Positions 1 to 7,058 of a stretch of 16,114 nt of DNA are shown here, piece after piece (position 1 is the first letter of the stretch; every line of letters begins with the position of its first letter). Source of the DNA: Actinomycetota bacterium (GTDB taxonomy: Bacteria; Actinomycetota; Actinomycetes; Actinomycetales; Microbacteriaceae); assembly GCA_009703845.1 (NCBI GenBank), contig WLFI01000002.1, forward strand, positions 1-16,114, read 5' to 3'. The position numbers and the translations under genes are program-made. The notes beneath the pieces were generated by a model, which was not told the origin of the DNA, did not search any database, and was given only the letters and a program-made list of their open reading frames with translations.

Positions 1-412
1 CAACTCGGTTGAGTTCGTTGATGAAAATGCGTTTGCTAGCCCGGTTTGCGAGCACCAGCGCCCCATCTCGGTCGGTCGAAAAACTGGCTCGGATGATTTC
101 GGCGAAAGCCTGGGCGATGAACGGGTCAGTGTTTTCCGGGTCAGCCGTTCGCTTGGTTTGCCGTTCTTCCACCTGAATAAGTGCCGGTGCCACGCGTGCC
201 ACGAGAGCCGCTGTTTCTGACTTGGATGCTCCCACATCACGTGCCACGTCATCGATGGCTGCGTCGGCCACCCCTCGATAGAGCAACTGCAGCAATTGTT
301 CTTGGGGACTGGTCAGGTTGTCGAGCCGAATCGAGGTGTTGCCCAGCCCGAGCTGCAAGCTAGTGGGACTTCGCCAAACTGGCACCCGTGCCGGATTTAT
401 CTTGATGACCAC
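1..412 (-). CDS. Conserved actinobacterial hypothetical protein, N-terminal part (runs off left edge)
   Basis: An open frame on the minus strand reads from base 412 to the window edge, 137 codons without a stop. The protein begins V-V-I-K-I-N-P-A-R-V-P-V-W-R-S-P and continues with a Q-x-G-L-G segment, then a helical, Ala-rich stretch. A start with a short strand and a W-R-S/T-P signature resembles, from memory, actinobacterial proteins annotated as ThiF-like or 'TOMM leader-binding' proteins beside DUF2342 genes; that name is uncertain because only the N-terminus is present and no adenylation motif is visible. I chose the GTG at 410-412 because it puts the signature about ten residues from the N-terminus; a TTG at 428-430 is the other choice, and an in-frame TGA at 455-457 closes the frame upstream. 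There is no clear ribosome site. It lies 92 bp downstream of the metalloprotease-like gene on the same strand, so co-transcription is likely. Confidence 0.55.
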   Translation of the reverse strand, partial: MVIKINPARVPVWRSPTSLQLGLGNTSIRLDNLTSPQEQLLQLLYRGVADAAIDDVARDVGASKSETAALVARVAPALIQVEERQTKRTADPENTDPFIAQAFAEIIRASFSTDRDGALVLANRASKRIFINELNRV

Positions 413-504
413 GCGAAGATTTTGGGGCAAATAACGACGGTCTGCAGAAATAACTCACAGGCTCAGGCGCAAAATGCCGAGTAAGGGCTGCTACTGGGCT
501 GCGA

Positions 505-1818
505 CTATTCGCCGAGCCACTTCTTGAGCGCTTCATCCATCGCGTCACCCGAACCAAAGAGGTTGATTCGAGCAAGCAACAGGCCGGGGGAGTCAACTTC
601 TTCGCTGGTCGGAAGCAAATCTGGGTGGTTCCACAGATCATCGCGTTTTTGTGTGCCGACCGCATTGGTAACTTCGCGCCAAAGTGCGGCGGCTTCGCGA
701 ATTCGGCGTGGGCGAAGCTCAAGCCCGACCAGGGTGCCGAAGGTTAGTTCGGCTGGGCCACCGGCCGCGCGGCGGCGCCTGACCGCTTCAGAGATCGCAC
801 TTGCGGTCGGAAGCAACTTAGTTGCTTCTTCGGTGACAACCTCGACCCAGCCCTCAATCAAAGCCAGCAGGGTTTCGATTGATGCCAGGGCGCGCTCTTG
901 CTCTTCGGTTCGTTTCGCAATCAAAGCGCCAGACTCGAGTGCCGCCCGAAGTTGCTCTGGGTCATTCAGGTCTGCCCCTTCGGCTAGCTCGCGAAGATTC
1001 TCGGTGTCGATGCTGATTTCGCTTGCATAGGTCGATATCTGGGCCACCACCGAATCGCGCAACCACCGGCTGTTTTTGAACAGGCGAGCGAAGGCCATTT
1101 CGCGAATGGCGAGAAAAATGGTTGCCTGGTCTTCAGCCAGTTCAAGCTCTTGGATGAACGCCGTGAGGTTCTGCGGCACAAACGCTGCCCGCTCTTGAAA
1201 TATCGGCAGACCCACGTCGCTTCCGCTCATCACGTTCTGTGAAAGCTTGCCGAGCGCCTGCCCGAGTTGCATGGCAAACATGGCGCCGCCAGCGGCCTTC
1301 ATGAACGCTCCAGCACCCGCCATCATGCCGTCGAGTTCTTCGGGTAGGTTCTGCTGCATGGTTTGGCTCAGCGCTGTTGCCATTCTTTCGGCGACCGGCT
1401 GGCTCAACTCTTGAAACAGCGAGATTGAGTCGGCAACCCAGAGCTCACGAGTTAGTAGCTTGGGCTCGGTGGTCAGTGAACCGACAGTTGTCACGGCGTC
1501 TAGCCACAGGGTTCCGATCGAAACGGCATCGGTAATGCTGCGACGTTCGGCGTCGGTAATCGACTTTGAGCCGGATGCTGCTAGCGATTTCGCCTGATCG
1601 AGTGCGAGTTTCCAGTTGACGCCGCCATTGCTGCCCTCGGCACTGGCCGACATCGCTGCCGAGAAGTTTTTGAGCATCTGCTCAAGCGCTTTTGGATCGT
1701 TCGGTATGCCGGCCGCTTTCGCCAGCGCTTCGGCATCAATGCCGTTCTGCTTCGACAAAAACTCGCGCAAAAACTCGCTGAAGTCTTCAGGGTTCATGCC
1801 ATCTTGATTTTCGTTCAC
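505..1818 (-). CDS. DUF2342-family 'zinc-dependent metalloprotease' (putative hydrolase), degenerate active site
   Basis: About 437 residues, the usual length of this actinobacterial family (DUF2342, related to TIGR03624). An acidic N-terminus rich in 'AxAxGIPNDPKALEQML' type helices is followed by the conserved core: NWKLA near 70, WLDAVT near 107, a Gly/Ala/Met-rich helix at 167-190, the G-x-D-V-G-L-P segment near 202-207, the R-E-M-A-F-A-R-L-F segment near 241-249 and E-G-W-V-E-V-V near 324 (numbered from the GTG at 1824). Zincin relatives carry H-E-x-x-H at the first of these; here both histidines are missing (R-E-M-A-F), so protease activity is doubtful. The GTG at 1816-1818 is preferred over the GTG at 1822-1824 because the AGGCGAGG site lies 7 bases before the former and only 1 before the latter. 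There is no signal peptide or membrane segment. The gene diverges from the Lon-like protease gene. Function is unknown. Confidence 0.85.
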   Translation of the reverse strand: MNENQDGMNPEDFSEFLREFLSKQNGIDAEALAKAAGIPNDPKALEQMLKNFSAAMSASAEGSNGGVNWKLALDQAKSLAASGSKSITDAERRSITDAVSIGTLWLDAVTTVGSLTTEPKLLTRELWVADSISLFQELSQPVAERMATALSQTMQQNLPEELDGMMAGAGAFMKAAGGAMFAMQLGQALGKLSQNVMSGSDVGLPIFQERAAFVPQNLTAFIQELELAEDQATIFLAIREMAFARLFKNSRWLRDSVVAQISTYASEISIDTENLRELAEGADLNDPEQLRAALESGALIAKRTEEQERALASIETLLALIEGWVEVVTEEATKLLPTASAISEAVRRRRAAGGPAELTFGTLVGLELRPRRIREAAALWREVTNAVGTQKRDDLWNHPDLLPTSEEVDSPGLLLARINLFGSGDAMDEALKKWLGE

Positions 1819-1825
1819 TTGCACA

Positions 1826-1833
1826 CCTCGCCT
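1826..1833 (-). promoter_or_regulatory. Ribosome binding site that decides the metalloprotease-like start
   Basis: On the minus strand the bases read AGGCGAGG. Spacing is 7 bases to the GTG at 1816-1818 but only 1 base to the GTG at 1822-1824, so the inner GTG is the more credible start. Confidence 0.6.
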
Positions 1834-1949
1834 TTAGGTTAAACCCGACGCACCAAATCCACCCCAGAAACCGAAGGGTTTTTGACCCTGTTCGCCCTAA
1901 GCGTCACCCAGCGAAGAGCCTTGCGCGAAGCATCCCCGAGTCATGCGCC

Positions 1950-1969
1950 TAGGCTTTAGAGCAGGAGGA
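1950..1969 (+). promoter_or_regulatory. -10 box and ribosome binding site of the Lon-like protease gene
   Basis: TAGGCT at 1950-1955 fits the actinobacterial TANNNT -10 pattern and recurs before other genes in this window. AGGAGG at 1963-1968 lies 10 bases before the ATG at 1979. Because the -10 box lies between the ATG at 1943 and the one at 1979, the upstream ATG would be outside the transcript, which supports 1979 as the start. No good -35 box is visible at the normal distance. Confidence 0.45.
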
Positions 1970-1978
1970 ATATCGGGC

Positions 1979-3100
1979 ATGATCGGCGACCAGGAATGGG
2001 AAGAGGGCTTGGCTGCACGTTCGCAGCAGGCACGTGAAGCTTGGCGCGCCGCGGTGAAACGAGTCATTCGTCGAACCCTGGTTTTTCTCGGAGTTTTCGG
2101 AGTTGTCGCTGCTCTCGCGTCGCCCGCTCCGTACATCATCGAAATGCCGGGCCCAACATTCAATGCGTTAGCCACAATGGATGGCCGCGACATCATCACA
2201 ATCGAGGGGGCCAAAACCTACGCGGGTGAAGGAAACTTCGATGTGCTAACCGTTCAGACCCGCGGCGGGCCAGAGTCTTTGCCGTCATGGATTGAAGTTT
2301 TTTGGGCTCAACTATCGTCTGAAAACGAAGTTGTCGAATACAGCAAGATTTACCCGGCCGGAGTCACCAAAGAAGAGCAACAGGCTGAAACAACTCAAAT
2401 GATGCTCGATTCCCAGCGCGATGCTGTGGCAGTGGCGCTGAGAAATCAGGGTTACAAGGTCGACTCGGTGGTTGCTATCGATTCGATCAAGAAAGACGGC
2501 CCCAGCTTCTCGAAGCTCAAAGTGGACGACCAGATTCTTTCGGTAAACGGTGTCGAGGTGAAATGGTACGAAGACATCACCAACGTGATCGCTGATTCGG
2601 GCGGCAATGCCGTCGACATAAAGGTGCTTCGCGGCAAGCAAGAAAAAACAGTCTCAATCAAGCCGGTTCTAGACACCGACGGCAAATACCGCGTCGGCAT
2701 CTTTGTGGGCTACCGCTACGAATTTCCGATCAACGTAAAGATCGATCTTGGCGACGTAACCGGGCCTTCGGGCGGTCTAATGTTCTCGCTGAGCATTATC
2801 GATCTGCTGTCTCCCGGAGCCCTGAACGGCGGCAAATATGTCGCAGGCACGGGAACAATCGCACCCGATGGTTCGGTTGGACCCATTGGTGGGATCAGGC
2901 TAAAAATGATTGCCGCCAAGAAAGCCGGTGCCGAGTACTTCATCGGCCCAATGACTAACTGTGACGAAATGGTTGGAAACGTGCCCGCTGGTATGAAAGC
3001 CAGAGCGGTCGAGACTATCGAAGATGCGCTCGACTTCTTGTCAGACATTCGCGACGGCACACCAATCTCACCAACCCTGAACTGTCCAGCCACCAAATAA
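1979..3100 (+). CDS. Membrane-anchored Lon-like PDZ-domain serine protease (YlbL family)
   Basis: A 373-residue protein. Residues 1-30 are charged and cytosolic, 31-49 form one membrane helix, residues 50-150 are the family's extracytoplasmic N-domain beginning P-Y-I-I-E-M-P-G-P-T, about 160-228 a PDZ domain (K-V-D-D-Q-I-L-S-V-N-G core), and 235-373 a Lon-type proteolytic domain. The catalytic dyad is visible: Ser264 in G-P-S-G-G-L-M-F and Lys309 in G-P-I-G-G-I-R-L-K-M. This matches YlbL/SdrC-type proteins of Gram-positive bacteria at their usual length; they are thought to cleave membrane or exported proteins, but substrates are mostly unknown. A longer frame begins at the ATG at 1943, but the strong AGGAGG before 1979 and the -10 box between the two decide for the shorter protein. 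It precedes the UPF0182 gene by 45 bp on the same strand, a common actinobacterial pairing, and the two may be co-transcribed. Confidence 0.92.
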   Translation: MIGDQEWEEGLAARSQQAREAWRAAVKRVIRRTLVFLGVFGVVAALASPAPYIIEMPGPTFNALATMDGRDIITIEGAKTYAGEGNFDVLTVQTRGGPESLPSWIEVFWAQLSSENEVVEYSKIYPAGVTKEEQQAETTQMMLDSQRDAVAVALRNQGYKVDSVVAIDSIKKDGPSFSKLKVDDQILSVNGVEVKWYEDITNVIADSGGNAVDIKVLRGKQEKTVSIKPVLDTDGKYRVGIFVGYRYEFPINVKIDLGDVTGPSGGLMFSLSIIDLLSPGALNGGKYVAGTGTIAPDGSVGPIGGIRLKMIAAKKAGAEYFIGPMTNCDEMVGNVPAGMKARAVETIEDALDFLSDIRDGTPISPTLNCPATK

Positions 3101-3145
3101 CTTCACGCAACGCAAATCCAGCAACACCAGCATCCAAGGAGAAAA

Positions 3146-5989
3146 ATGTCGCAGACCACGAGAGTTAGTGCATCGAAGAGATTTACCCCAGCTCGCGTTG
3201 CCACCCTCATTGTCGTCGCCATCGGCTTCGCGCTCGTTTCGAGTTCGGGTTTTTATACAGACCTCTTGTGGTTCGAGCAACTCGGCTATTCAAGTGTGCT
3301 GTTCACCCAACTTTGGGCAAAGGTTGCCATGTTCGCCATCGGTGCCCTCACCATGGGAATTGTTGTCGGGGTCGCCATCTGGTTGGCTTTCAAAACCCGC
3401 CCTATCTATGCACGCACCGCCGATGACCGCGACCCGTTTGGTCAATACCGTGAACTGCTAAACCAACTTCGCAAGGTGGTGCTAATCGGTATCCCGGGAA
3501 TCTTGGCCGTGCTCGCCGGCCTGGCGGCGGCTTCTCGCTGGGAGCAAGCGCTGCTGTTCGTCAACGGCGTGCCTACCCCCGAAGACGACGCCCAATTCAA
3601 CTTGGATGTTTCGTTCTACCTGTTTCAGCTTCCGTTCCTGACCTCGGCCGTGGCCTTTATCTCGACCGCGCTGTTCTTCGCCGCGATTGTGTCGGCTCTA
3701 GTTCACCTAGTCAACGGCGGCATCAAGTTTCGCGGCCGCGACTCGAGCATGACTCGCGCCGCGCGCATCCAAGTTGGAATCACCGCGGCCCTGTTCTTGG
3801 TGAGCCAGGGAGCCAGCCTTTGGCTCGACCAGTATTCGACCTTGACCAGCCCGTCCGGTCTTTACACAGGCGCCACCTTTGCCGATGTAAATGCCACAAT
3901 TCCCGGTCTACAGATTCTTGCCGGAATCGCCGCCCTCGTGGCCATGCTCTTTCTGGTTGCCGCATTCATCGGACGCTGGAAATTGCCGCTCATCGGCACC
4001 GCGCTGATGATCGTTTCGTCGCTGATTCTCGGATCGCTTTACCCATGGCTCGTGCAGAACTTCCAGGTCGTGCCAAACGAGCGAACCCTAGAAGCGCCGT
4101 TTATTCAGCGCAACATTGAAGCCACCATCAAGGCGTATGGGCTCGAAAACATCGAGAGCATCGAATACGACGCCAAGACCACGGCAACCCAGGGTGCCTT
4201 GCGCAAAGACGCAGAGACCACGGCGAACATTCGAATCATCGACCCTTACCTGGTTTCACCGTCGTTCCGCCAGCTTGAGCAGATCAAGCAGTACTACGGT
4301 TTCGCAGATCACCTCGACGTGAGCCGCTACACCATCGACGGAAAGACCCAAGACACCGTTCTAGCGGTACGCGAGCTAAACCAGTCTGGCCTTGGCGACT
4401 CGCAGAGCTGGTACAACAACGTGGTCGTTTACACCCACGGATACGGTCTGGTAGCCGCTTACGGTAACCAGGGTTCGGTAGACGGTCAGCCTGTGTTCCT
4501 GCAGGCGAGCATCCCCTCTGAAGGTGCGCTCGGCAAGTTCGAACCGCGCATCTACTTCGGTGAAAACTCACCGCCTTACTCAATCGTTGGTGCTACCGAC
4601 GCCGGCAAGCCACGTGAGCTCGACTACCCGGGCGGCGCAGACGGTGCCGAGCAGACTTACACCACGTTCGAGGGCAACGGTGGGCCGAAGCTGAATAACC
4701 TGCTGGCTCGAGTTGCCTATGCACTCAAGTTCCAGAGCGAGCAAATTTTGCTTTCAGACGCAATCACCGACTCGTCACAGATTCTTTACGACCGAAACCC
4801 AATCGATCGCATCGCAGCTGTGGCTCCATACCTAACCCTCGACTCCGACACCTATCCGGCCGTTGTTGATGGCCGCGTGGTTTGGATCGTCGATGGTTAC
4901 ACCACCTCGAATCAATACCCTTACTCGCGCTCAGAGTCTTTCGATGACGCTATCGCCGACTCATCGGGCGAGTACACAACGGGTAACCCAGACATCAACT
5001 ACATTCGCAACTCGGTCAAGGCAACGGTTGATGCCTACGACGGTTCGGTGAAGCTCTATGCCTGGGATGACAAAGACCCGATCTTGCAAACCTGGCAAAA
5101 GGTCTACCCAGGCACGCTTCGCCCGGTATCAGAAATGTCTGGCGCGCTGATGAGTCAGGTTCGCTACCCGGCTGACATGTTCAAGGTTCAGCGACTAATT
5201 CTCGGTCAGTACCACGTTCAAGATGCCGGTTCGTTCTACTCGCAGCAAGACGCCTGGATGACTCCAAACGACCCTGTTAGCGACACCAAGCTCGAGCAGC
5301 CGCCTTACTTCTTGACCATGAAGGTGCCTGGCACCAAGGCTCCGGCCTACTCGGTCTACTCAACGTTCATTCCTAGGTCTACTGGTGAGTCAAGTCGAAA
5401 TGTTTTGACGGGCTATTTGGTGGCAAACTCGGATGCCGGCAGCAAAGCTGGTCAAGTTTCGGCCGAGTTCGGAAAACTGCGCCTGCTAACCCTGCCTCGC
5501 ACAACGATCGTGCCCGGCCCGGGTCAAGTGCAGAACTCGTTCTCGGTTGACCCAGAGGTTTCAAGGTTGCTCAACCTGCTTCGTCAGGGTTCAACCAAGG
5601 TGCTCAATGGCAACCTGCTGACCCTTCCGGTTGGTGGCGGTCTGCTTTATGTGCAGCCGGTTTACGTTCAGTCAACCGGTGAAACCTCGTTCCCGCTATT
5701 GAAGAAGATTCTTGTTGCCTTCGGTGACAAGATCGCCTTCGAAGACACCCTCGACGGTGCTTTGAACGCACTCTTCGGCGGAGACGCGGGTGTCGTTGAC
5801 CCTGTCGATCCGGTTGACCCGGTTGACCCAGGCAATGCCAACCCGGCCGTAGCCAAGGCTCTGCAGGCAGCTAAAGATGCCTTCGCAGCCAAGGTTGCAG
5901 CCATGAAGGCTGGCGACTGGGCGGCATACGGCGAAGCCGACAAGGCTCTGCAAGCCGCTATCGAGGCAGCTGTTCTGGCCAACAAGTAG
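3146..5989 (+). CDS. UPF0182 family (COG1615) seven-helix membrane protein
   Basis: A 947-residue protein, typical for the family. Seven membrane helices can be drawn at about 19-38, 58-82, 110-130, 160-188, 207-226, 253-275 and 281-300, followed by a large domain of about 570 residues that begins with the signature N-E-R-x-x-E-x-P-F-I-x-R-N-I-E-A-T near 311-327. The C-terminus has a low-complexity linker with four V-D-P units and ends in an Ala/Lys-rich helical tail of about 45 residues (A-L-Q-A-A-K-D-A-F type), a layout seen in actinobacterial members. AAGGAG at 3136-3141 precedes the ATG by 4 bases. The biochemical function is unknown; the linkage to the Lon-like protease suggests an envelope role, which is inference only. 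The last coding bases sit just before the initiator tRNA promoter. Confidence 0.93.
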   Translation: MSQTTRVSASKRFTPARVATLIVVAIGFALVSSSGFYTDLLWFEQLGYSSVLFTQLWAKVAMFAIGALTMGIVVGVAIWLAFKTRPIYARTADDRDPFGQYRELLNQLRKVVLIGIPGILAVLAGLAAASRWEQALLFVNGVPTPEDDAQFNLDVSFYLFQLPFLTSAVAFISTALFFAAIVSALVHLVNGGIKFRGRDSSMTRAARIQVGITAALFLVSQGASLWLDQYSTLTSPSGLYTGATFADVNATIPGLQILAGIAALVAMLFLVAAFIGRWKLPLIGTALMIVSSLILGSLYPWLVQNFQVVPNERTLEAPFIQRNIEATIKAYGLENIESIEYDAKTTATQGALRKDAETTANIRIIDPYLVSPSFRQLEQIKQYYGFADHLDVSRYTIDGKTQDTVLAVRELNQSGLGDSQSWYNNVVVYTHGYGLVAAYGNQGSVDGQPVFLQASIPSEGALGKFEPRIYFGENSPPYSIVGATDAGKPRELDYPGGADGAEQTYTTFEGNGGPKLNNLLARVAYALKFQSEQILLSDAITDSSQILYDRNPIDRIAAVAPYLTLDSDTYPAVVDGRVVWIVDGYTTSNQYPYSRSESFDDAIADSSGEYTTGNPDINYIRNSVKATVDAYDGSVKLYAWDDKDPILQTWQKVYPGTLRPVSEMSGALMSQVRYPADMFKVQRLILGQYHVQDAGSFYSQQDAWMTPNDPVSDTKLEQPPYFLTMKVPGTKAPAYSVYSTFIPRSTGESSRNVLTGYLVANSDAGSKAGQVSAEFGKLRLLTLPRTTIVPGPGQVQNSFSVDPEVSRLLNLLRQGSTKVLNGNLLTLPVGGGLLYVQPVYVQSTGETSFPLLKKILVAFGDKIAFEDTLDGALNALFGGDAGVVDPVDPVDPVDPGNANPAVAKALQAAKDAFAAKVAAMKAGDWAAYGEADKALQAAIEAAVLANK
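5795..5830 (+). repeat. Four tandem 9-bp units coding V-D-P in the UPF0182 linker
   Basis: Four consecutive 9-base units of the form GTYGAYCCN encode Val-Asp-Pro four times (5795, 5804, 5813, 5822). The third bases differ between units, so the repeat is probably selected or old rather than a fresh slippage product. It joins the large soluble domain to the helical tail. Confidence 0.8.
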
Positions 5990-6017
5990 TTCGCAGCTGC
6001 CGGCTGTTCAACCCAGT

Positions 6018-6047
6018 TTGGGGTAAGCCTTCCTTTCGTGTTAGAGT
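6018..6047 (+). promoter_or_regulatory. Promoter of the initiator tRNA gene
   Basis: TTGGGG at 6018-6023 and TAGAGT at 6042-6047 are separated by 18 bp. Transcription would begin near 6054, a few bases before the tRNA, as expected for a short 5' leader. Confidence 0.55.
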
Positions 6048-6057
6048 GGAGGTTCGC

Positions 6058-6134
6058 CGCGGGGTGGAGCAGTTCGGTAGCTCGCCGGGCTCATAACCCG
6101 GAGGTCGTAGGTTCAAATCCTGCCCCCGCAACCA
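6058..6134 (+). tRNA. Initiator tRNA-fMet (CAT)
   Basis: A 77-nt cloverleaf with the anticodon loop CTCATAA, anticodon CAT. Two marks identify the initiator rather than the elongator: the first base C faces A at position 72 (unpaired acceptor end), and the anticodon stem has three consecutive G-C pairs (GGG facing CCC). The T loop reads GTTCAAATC. The 3' CCA is encoded (6132-6134). It is transcribed alone from its own promoter and closed by the hairpin at 6138-6170. Confidence 0.97.
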
Positions 6135-6137
6135 GTA

Positions 6138-6170
6138 ACAAAAACCCAGTCAATTTGGCTGGGTTTTTGT
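6138..6170 (+). terminator. Rho-independent terminator after tRNA-fMet
   Basis: ACAAAAACCCAG pairs perfectly with CTGGGTTTTTGT around a short loop (the stem can extend by a T-G and a C-G pair, leaving loop AATTT). The stem itself supplies the T-run on the plus strand, and an A-run makes it symmetrical, so it may act in both directions. It isolates the tRNA from the secreted protein gene at 6232. Confidence 0.85.
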
Positions 6171-6219
6171 GCGTTAACGGGCGCTGTGAATAACTCCCGC
6201 AGCCCGGCTTGAAAGAACC

Positions 6220-6225
6220 TATTCT
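6220..6225 (+). promoter_or_regulatory. -10 box for a leaderless transcript of the secreted protein gene
   Basis: TATTCT ends six bases before the ATG at 6232 and no ribosome site precedes that ATG. This spacing would put the first transcribed base on or next to the start codon. No convincing -35 box is seen. Confidence 0.4.
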
Positions 6226-6231
6226 TCACGC

Positions 6232-6963
6232 ATGAAGTTTGCGGCCAGAGTTTTCGGTGTGGTCCTGGCTAGCGGTCTCATCACTGGGTTTCCTGCGGTG
6301 TTGAGCCCGGCCCAAGCCGCTGCTCCAAAATGCAACACGGATGCCGGCACGGCGCAAAGCCTAAAACTGAGTTCGCTCAAGACTGGTGACACGGTCACCG
6401 TTTGCGCCAGTTGGCTCGTGACAAGTCAAACCACCTCGGTCGGGCCGCCAGCCCAAAGCTCGGGCTCCGCGAGTGGCCGGGTTTCAACGTCACCTAAGTC
6501 CACCAAGCTAATCGTTCCTCAGCGCAGGTTTTTCTCGGCCACTCCAGATCGCCCAACCATAAAGAGCAACGTTTACCAATCGATAAAACCGGGCCAGCCC
6601 GTGCTGCTGGCCTCAACCGCCACTCGCCATCAACACCTAGCACTGCTGCTCGGCAAACCAACCATGCTCAGGTTCACTCCCGTGTCTTATCGCTGGACCA
6701 CCGGAGACTCTGCAGTTTCGGGGCGGTCGCAGGTGCGTCATCGTTACAAAAACGTCGGCCGCTACACCGTGCGAATGAGCGTGAACTTCAAGAGCGAGGT
6801 GCGGGTTTTGCCAGGTGGTCGGTGGTTGACACTTCCGTTTCAAGTAACCAAGGTCGCACCTTCGGTCGAGATAGTTGTCGCCAACGAGAAGCCGAACCTC
6901 GGCGGGGTAGCTGTACTCGTGGGCAAGACCTGCCTTGAGCATCCGAGCGCTGTGGGGTGCTGA
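6232..6963 (+). CDS. Secreted PKD-like domain protein of unknown function
   Basis: A 243-residue protein. Residues 1-30 form a signal peptide: M-K-F-A-A-R, a hydrophobic core, and a probable A-Q-A cleavage site before A-P-K-C. A cysteine pair in the N-terminal part (about 34 and 58) and another at the C-terminus (about 234 and 243) may form disulphides after export. Residues around 150-190 read Y-R-W-T-T-G-D then R-H-R-Y-K-N-V-G-R-Y-T-V-R-M-S-V, the pattern of a PKD/immunoglobulin-like strand pair. Such proteins are frequent in Microbacteriaceae without known function. There are no membrane helices after the signal peptide, no sortase motif and no lipobox. It appears to be leaderless and stands alone between the tRNA terminator and the HtrA gene. 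It might be a surface or wall-associated protein; this is inference. Confidence 0.75.
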   Translation: MKFAARVFGVVLASGLITGFPAVLSPAQAAAPKCNTDAGTAQSLKLSSLKTGDTVTVCASWLVTSQTTSVGPPAQSSGSASGRVSTSPKSTKLIVPQRRFFSATPDRPTIKSNVYQSIKPGQPVLLASTATRHQHLALLLGKPTMLRFTPVSYRWTTGDSAVSGRSQVRHRYKNVGRYTVRMSVNFKSEVRVLPGGRWLTLPFQVTKVAPSVEIVVANEKPNLGGVAVLVGKTCLEHPSAVGC

Positions 6964-6980
6964 TGGTTTCAAACTAACTC

Positions 6981-7033
6981 TCAGGATGTTTTCATAAACT
7001 ATTCAGGTTGACGTGTAAGGGTCTGTTTAGACC
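6981..7033 (+). promoter_or_regulatory. Candidate control region of the HtrA gene (direct and inverted repeats)
   Basis: TTGACG at 7008-7013 could be a -35 box but a -10 box at the usual distance is not obvious. TTCA occurs at 6991 and 7002, 11 bp apart, as in OmpR-type response-regulator sites. GGTCT at 7020-7024 and AGACC at 7029-7033 form a perfect 5-bp inverted repeat with loop GTTT. TCAGG at 6981 and 7003 is a further direct repeat. Which of these matters cannot be told from sequence alone. Confidence 0.3.
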
Positions 7034-7044
7034 GACACAAACCT

Positions 7045-7051
7045 GAAGGGG
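7045..7051 (+). promoter_or_regulatory. Ribosome binding site deciding the TTG start of the HtrA gene
   Basis: GAAGGGG lies 7 bases before TTG at 7059-7061. No ATG or GTG in the same frame has a comparable site, so the TTG is the most credible start. Confidence 0.6.
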
Positions 7052-7058
7052 TTTCCAA

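Noticed and set aside
360..722. Minus-strand frame overlapping the metalloprotease-like gene end and the next gene start
   Set aside because: It overlaps two better frames on the same strand and has no recognisable features.
1943..1978. Twelve-residue extension of the Lon-like protease
   Set aside because: A -10 box and an AGGAGG site lie within it; the ATG at 1979 has the correct ribosome site spacing.
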